DNA of 22,564 nucleotides, from positions 1-22,564 of the forward strand of contig JBKCPL010000055.1 of the NCBI GenBank assembly GCA_046309355.1, written 5' to 3'. Under the pieces are notes generated by a model, which was given only the letters and a program-made list of their open reading frames with translations, searched no databases and had not been told where the DNA came from. Shown piece by piece: positions 21,825 to 22,564 of the stretch. The stretch comes from CAYSBE01 sp046309355. GTDB taxonomy: Bacteria > Bacteroidota > Bacteroidia > UKL13-3. The position numbers and the translations under genes are program-made. Numbering within the stretch: the first letter of the stretch is position 1; every line of letters starts with the position of its first letter.

Positions 21825-22564
21825 CTACCACTCCGCAGTGGGGTCAATTTTAAATACTTCGCTCATTTCATCCAGCAAAGGTTGCAGGTGCTCGGTGTGC
21901 ATGCCTTTGCGTCCTCCGTATATAGGTTGCCATGTGCTTTCAATAGGTATGGTTAGCGTGGCTTTGGTAAGGACAGGTGAAATAATACCCAACCAACGTT
22001 TTTTCAATTCAGCTTCGCCTTCAAATACTTTTTCGCTAATGAGTTGTTGCTCGTGTTCGCTTGCTTCAAACATACCCAATGCGTAATCCCACGCTTCATT
22101 CAATGCATGTTGCATGCGAATATGGCTTTCTTCGGTAGCGGCACCCATTTTGGTTATCCAGGTATTGGCATGAAACACGTGGTATTTCAATTCGCCTTTT
22201 ACTTTGCGGGCAACTTTAGCCAACGGCTCGTAGCTTGAATTGGCCAGCATATCAAAACGCAATTGGTCGGCTGTATCAAAAAGAAAATGCCTGATTGTGC
22301 TGAAATCGTATTCGCCATTGGGCAACTCTACAAACTGGCTGTTGTGAAACTGATTGGCATTGCGGGTAAAGGCAACGGTATCGGGTTCTTGTTCGCCCAG
22401 TTCGTGAAGCAATTGATATAATGCCTGCGCCTGTCCAATTTTGTCCTGCGCCATAGATGAAAACGCAATATCTTCTTCAAGTATCGGTCCAAGGCCGGTC
22501 CATTCGCTGTTGCGGTGGCCAAGTATCAGCAGGTCGTCTGCCATTTTATAGAGGAGGTCTTTGA
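21825..22564 (-). CDS. paaC: 1,2-phenylacetyl-CoA epoxidase subunit PaaC (5' end beyond the window)
   Basis: A structural ferritin-like subunit that pairs with the catalytic PaaA in the phenylacetyl-CoA ring-epoxidising complex. About 245 residues are visible, rich in helices, with LILGHRNSEWTGLGPILEED near the start matching the conserved PaaC segment and KYHVFHANTWITKMG further on. The ATG at 22542-22544 is very probably internal: the frame stays open to the window edge (KDLLYK precedes it), and family members have about 15-20 residues before ADDxLILG. The gene therefore continues past 22564 and is listed as partial. paaA and paaB are expected beyond the edge. PaaC has no catalytic di-iron role in studied systems. 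Confidence 0.92.
   Translation of the reverse strand, partial: KDLLYKMADDLLILGHRNSEWTGLGPILEEDIAFSSMAQDKIGQAQALYQLLHELGEQEPDTVAFTRNANQFHNSQFVELPNGEYDFSTIRHFLFDTADQLRFDMLANSSYEPLAKVARKVKGELKYHVFHANTWITKMGAATEESHIRMQHALNEAWDYALGMFEASEHEQQLISEKVFEGEAELKKRWLGIISPVLTKATLTIPIESTWQPIYGGRKGMHTEHLQPLLDEMSEVFKIDPTAEW

Noticed and set aside
22328..22544. ATG at 22542-22544 as the start of paaC
   Set aside because: The frame is open to the window edge and the upstream KDLLYK fits the family's N-terminal helix, so the Met is most likely internal.

Overview
The window looks like a chromosomal piece of a Bacteroidota bacterium, probably a Chitinophagales/Sphingobacteriales-type environmental lineage (lineage inferred, not proven). 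Support: two secreted metalloproteases end in type IX secretion system (T9SS) sorting domains, there is an LpxH-type lipid A enzyme (Gram-negative envelope), a DUF6150 protein, and promoter-like elements of the Bacteroidota TTTG / TAnnTTTG kind instead of -35/-10 boxes. No rRNA, tRNA, CRISPR array, transposase or integrase was seen, and no gene-free stretch exceeds 300 bases.

Left part (1-6069): the end of a LuxR-type regulator on +, then six tightly packed genes on -: ferredoxin-NADP reductase-like flavoprotein, short-chain dehydrogenase, membrane-fusion (HlyD/MacA-like) adaptor, gpsA, histidine kinase and OmpR-type response regulator. Middle part (6213-12580): a secreted M6 metalloprotease and a ComF-like phosphoribosyltransferase on +, converging with overlapping stop codons on a minus-strand run LUD protein > LpxH > beta-propeller-like protein > release factor 1 (prfA).

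12,640-15,093: a single-gene unit encoding a fused HTH-Fic protein. Its promoter-like sequence is overlapped by an inverted repeat and it is closed by a strong hairpin terminator. It is followed by a convergent, secreted M43-type metalloprotease.

15,173-20,790 is clearly AT-richer than both flanks (counted 60-base samples: 15-32% GC inside, 45-52% outside) and is probably acquired DNA. It holds a LytTR response regulator divergent from an atypical, partly degenerate histidine kinase, then four unrecognised genes: one soluble, one single-pass membrane, one four-helix membrane, one secreted. Their intergenic regions carry short palindromes and a C8 tract. A secreted DUF6150 repeat protein follows.

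The right end returns to normal composition with paaD and a 5'-truncated paaC on -, part of the phenylacetyl-CoA epoxidase operon. The paaC-paaD spacer contains a near-palindromic intergenic repeat. The most system-like candidates for follow-up are the self-contained HTH-Fic unit and the low-GC two-component/unknown-membrane-protein cassette. No function can be proven for the latter from sequence alone.
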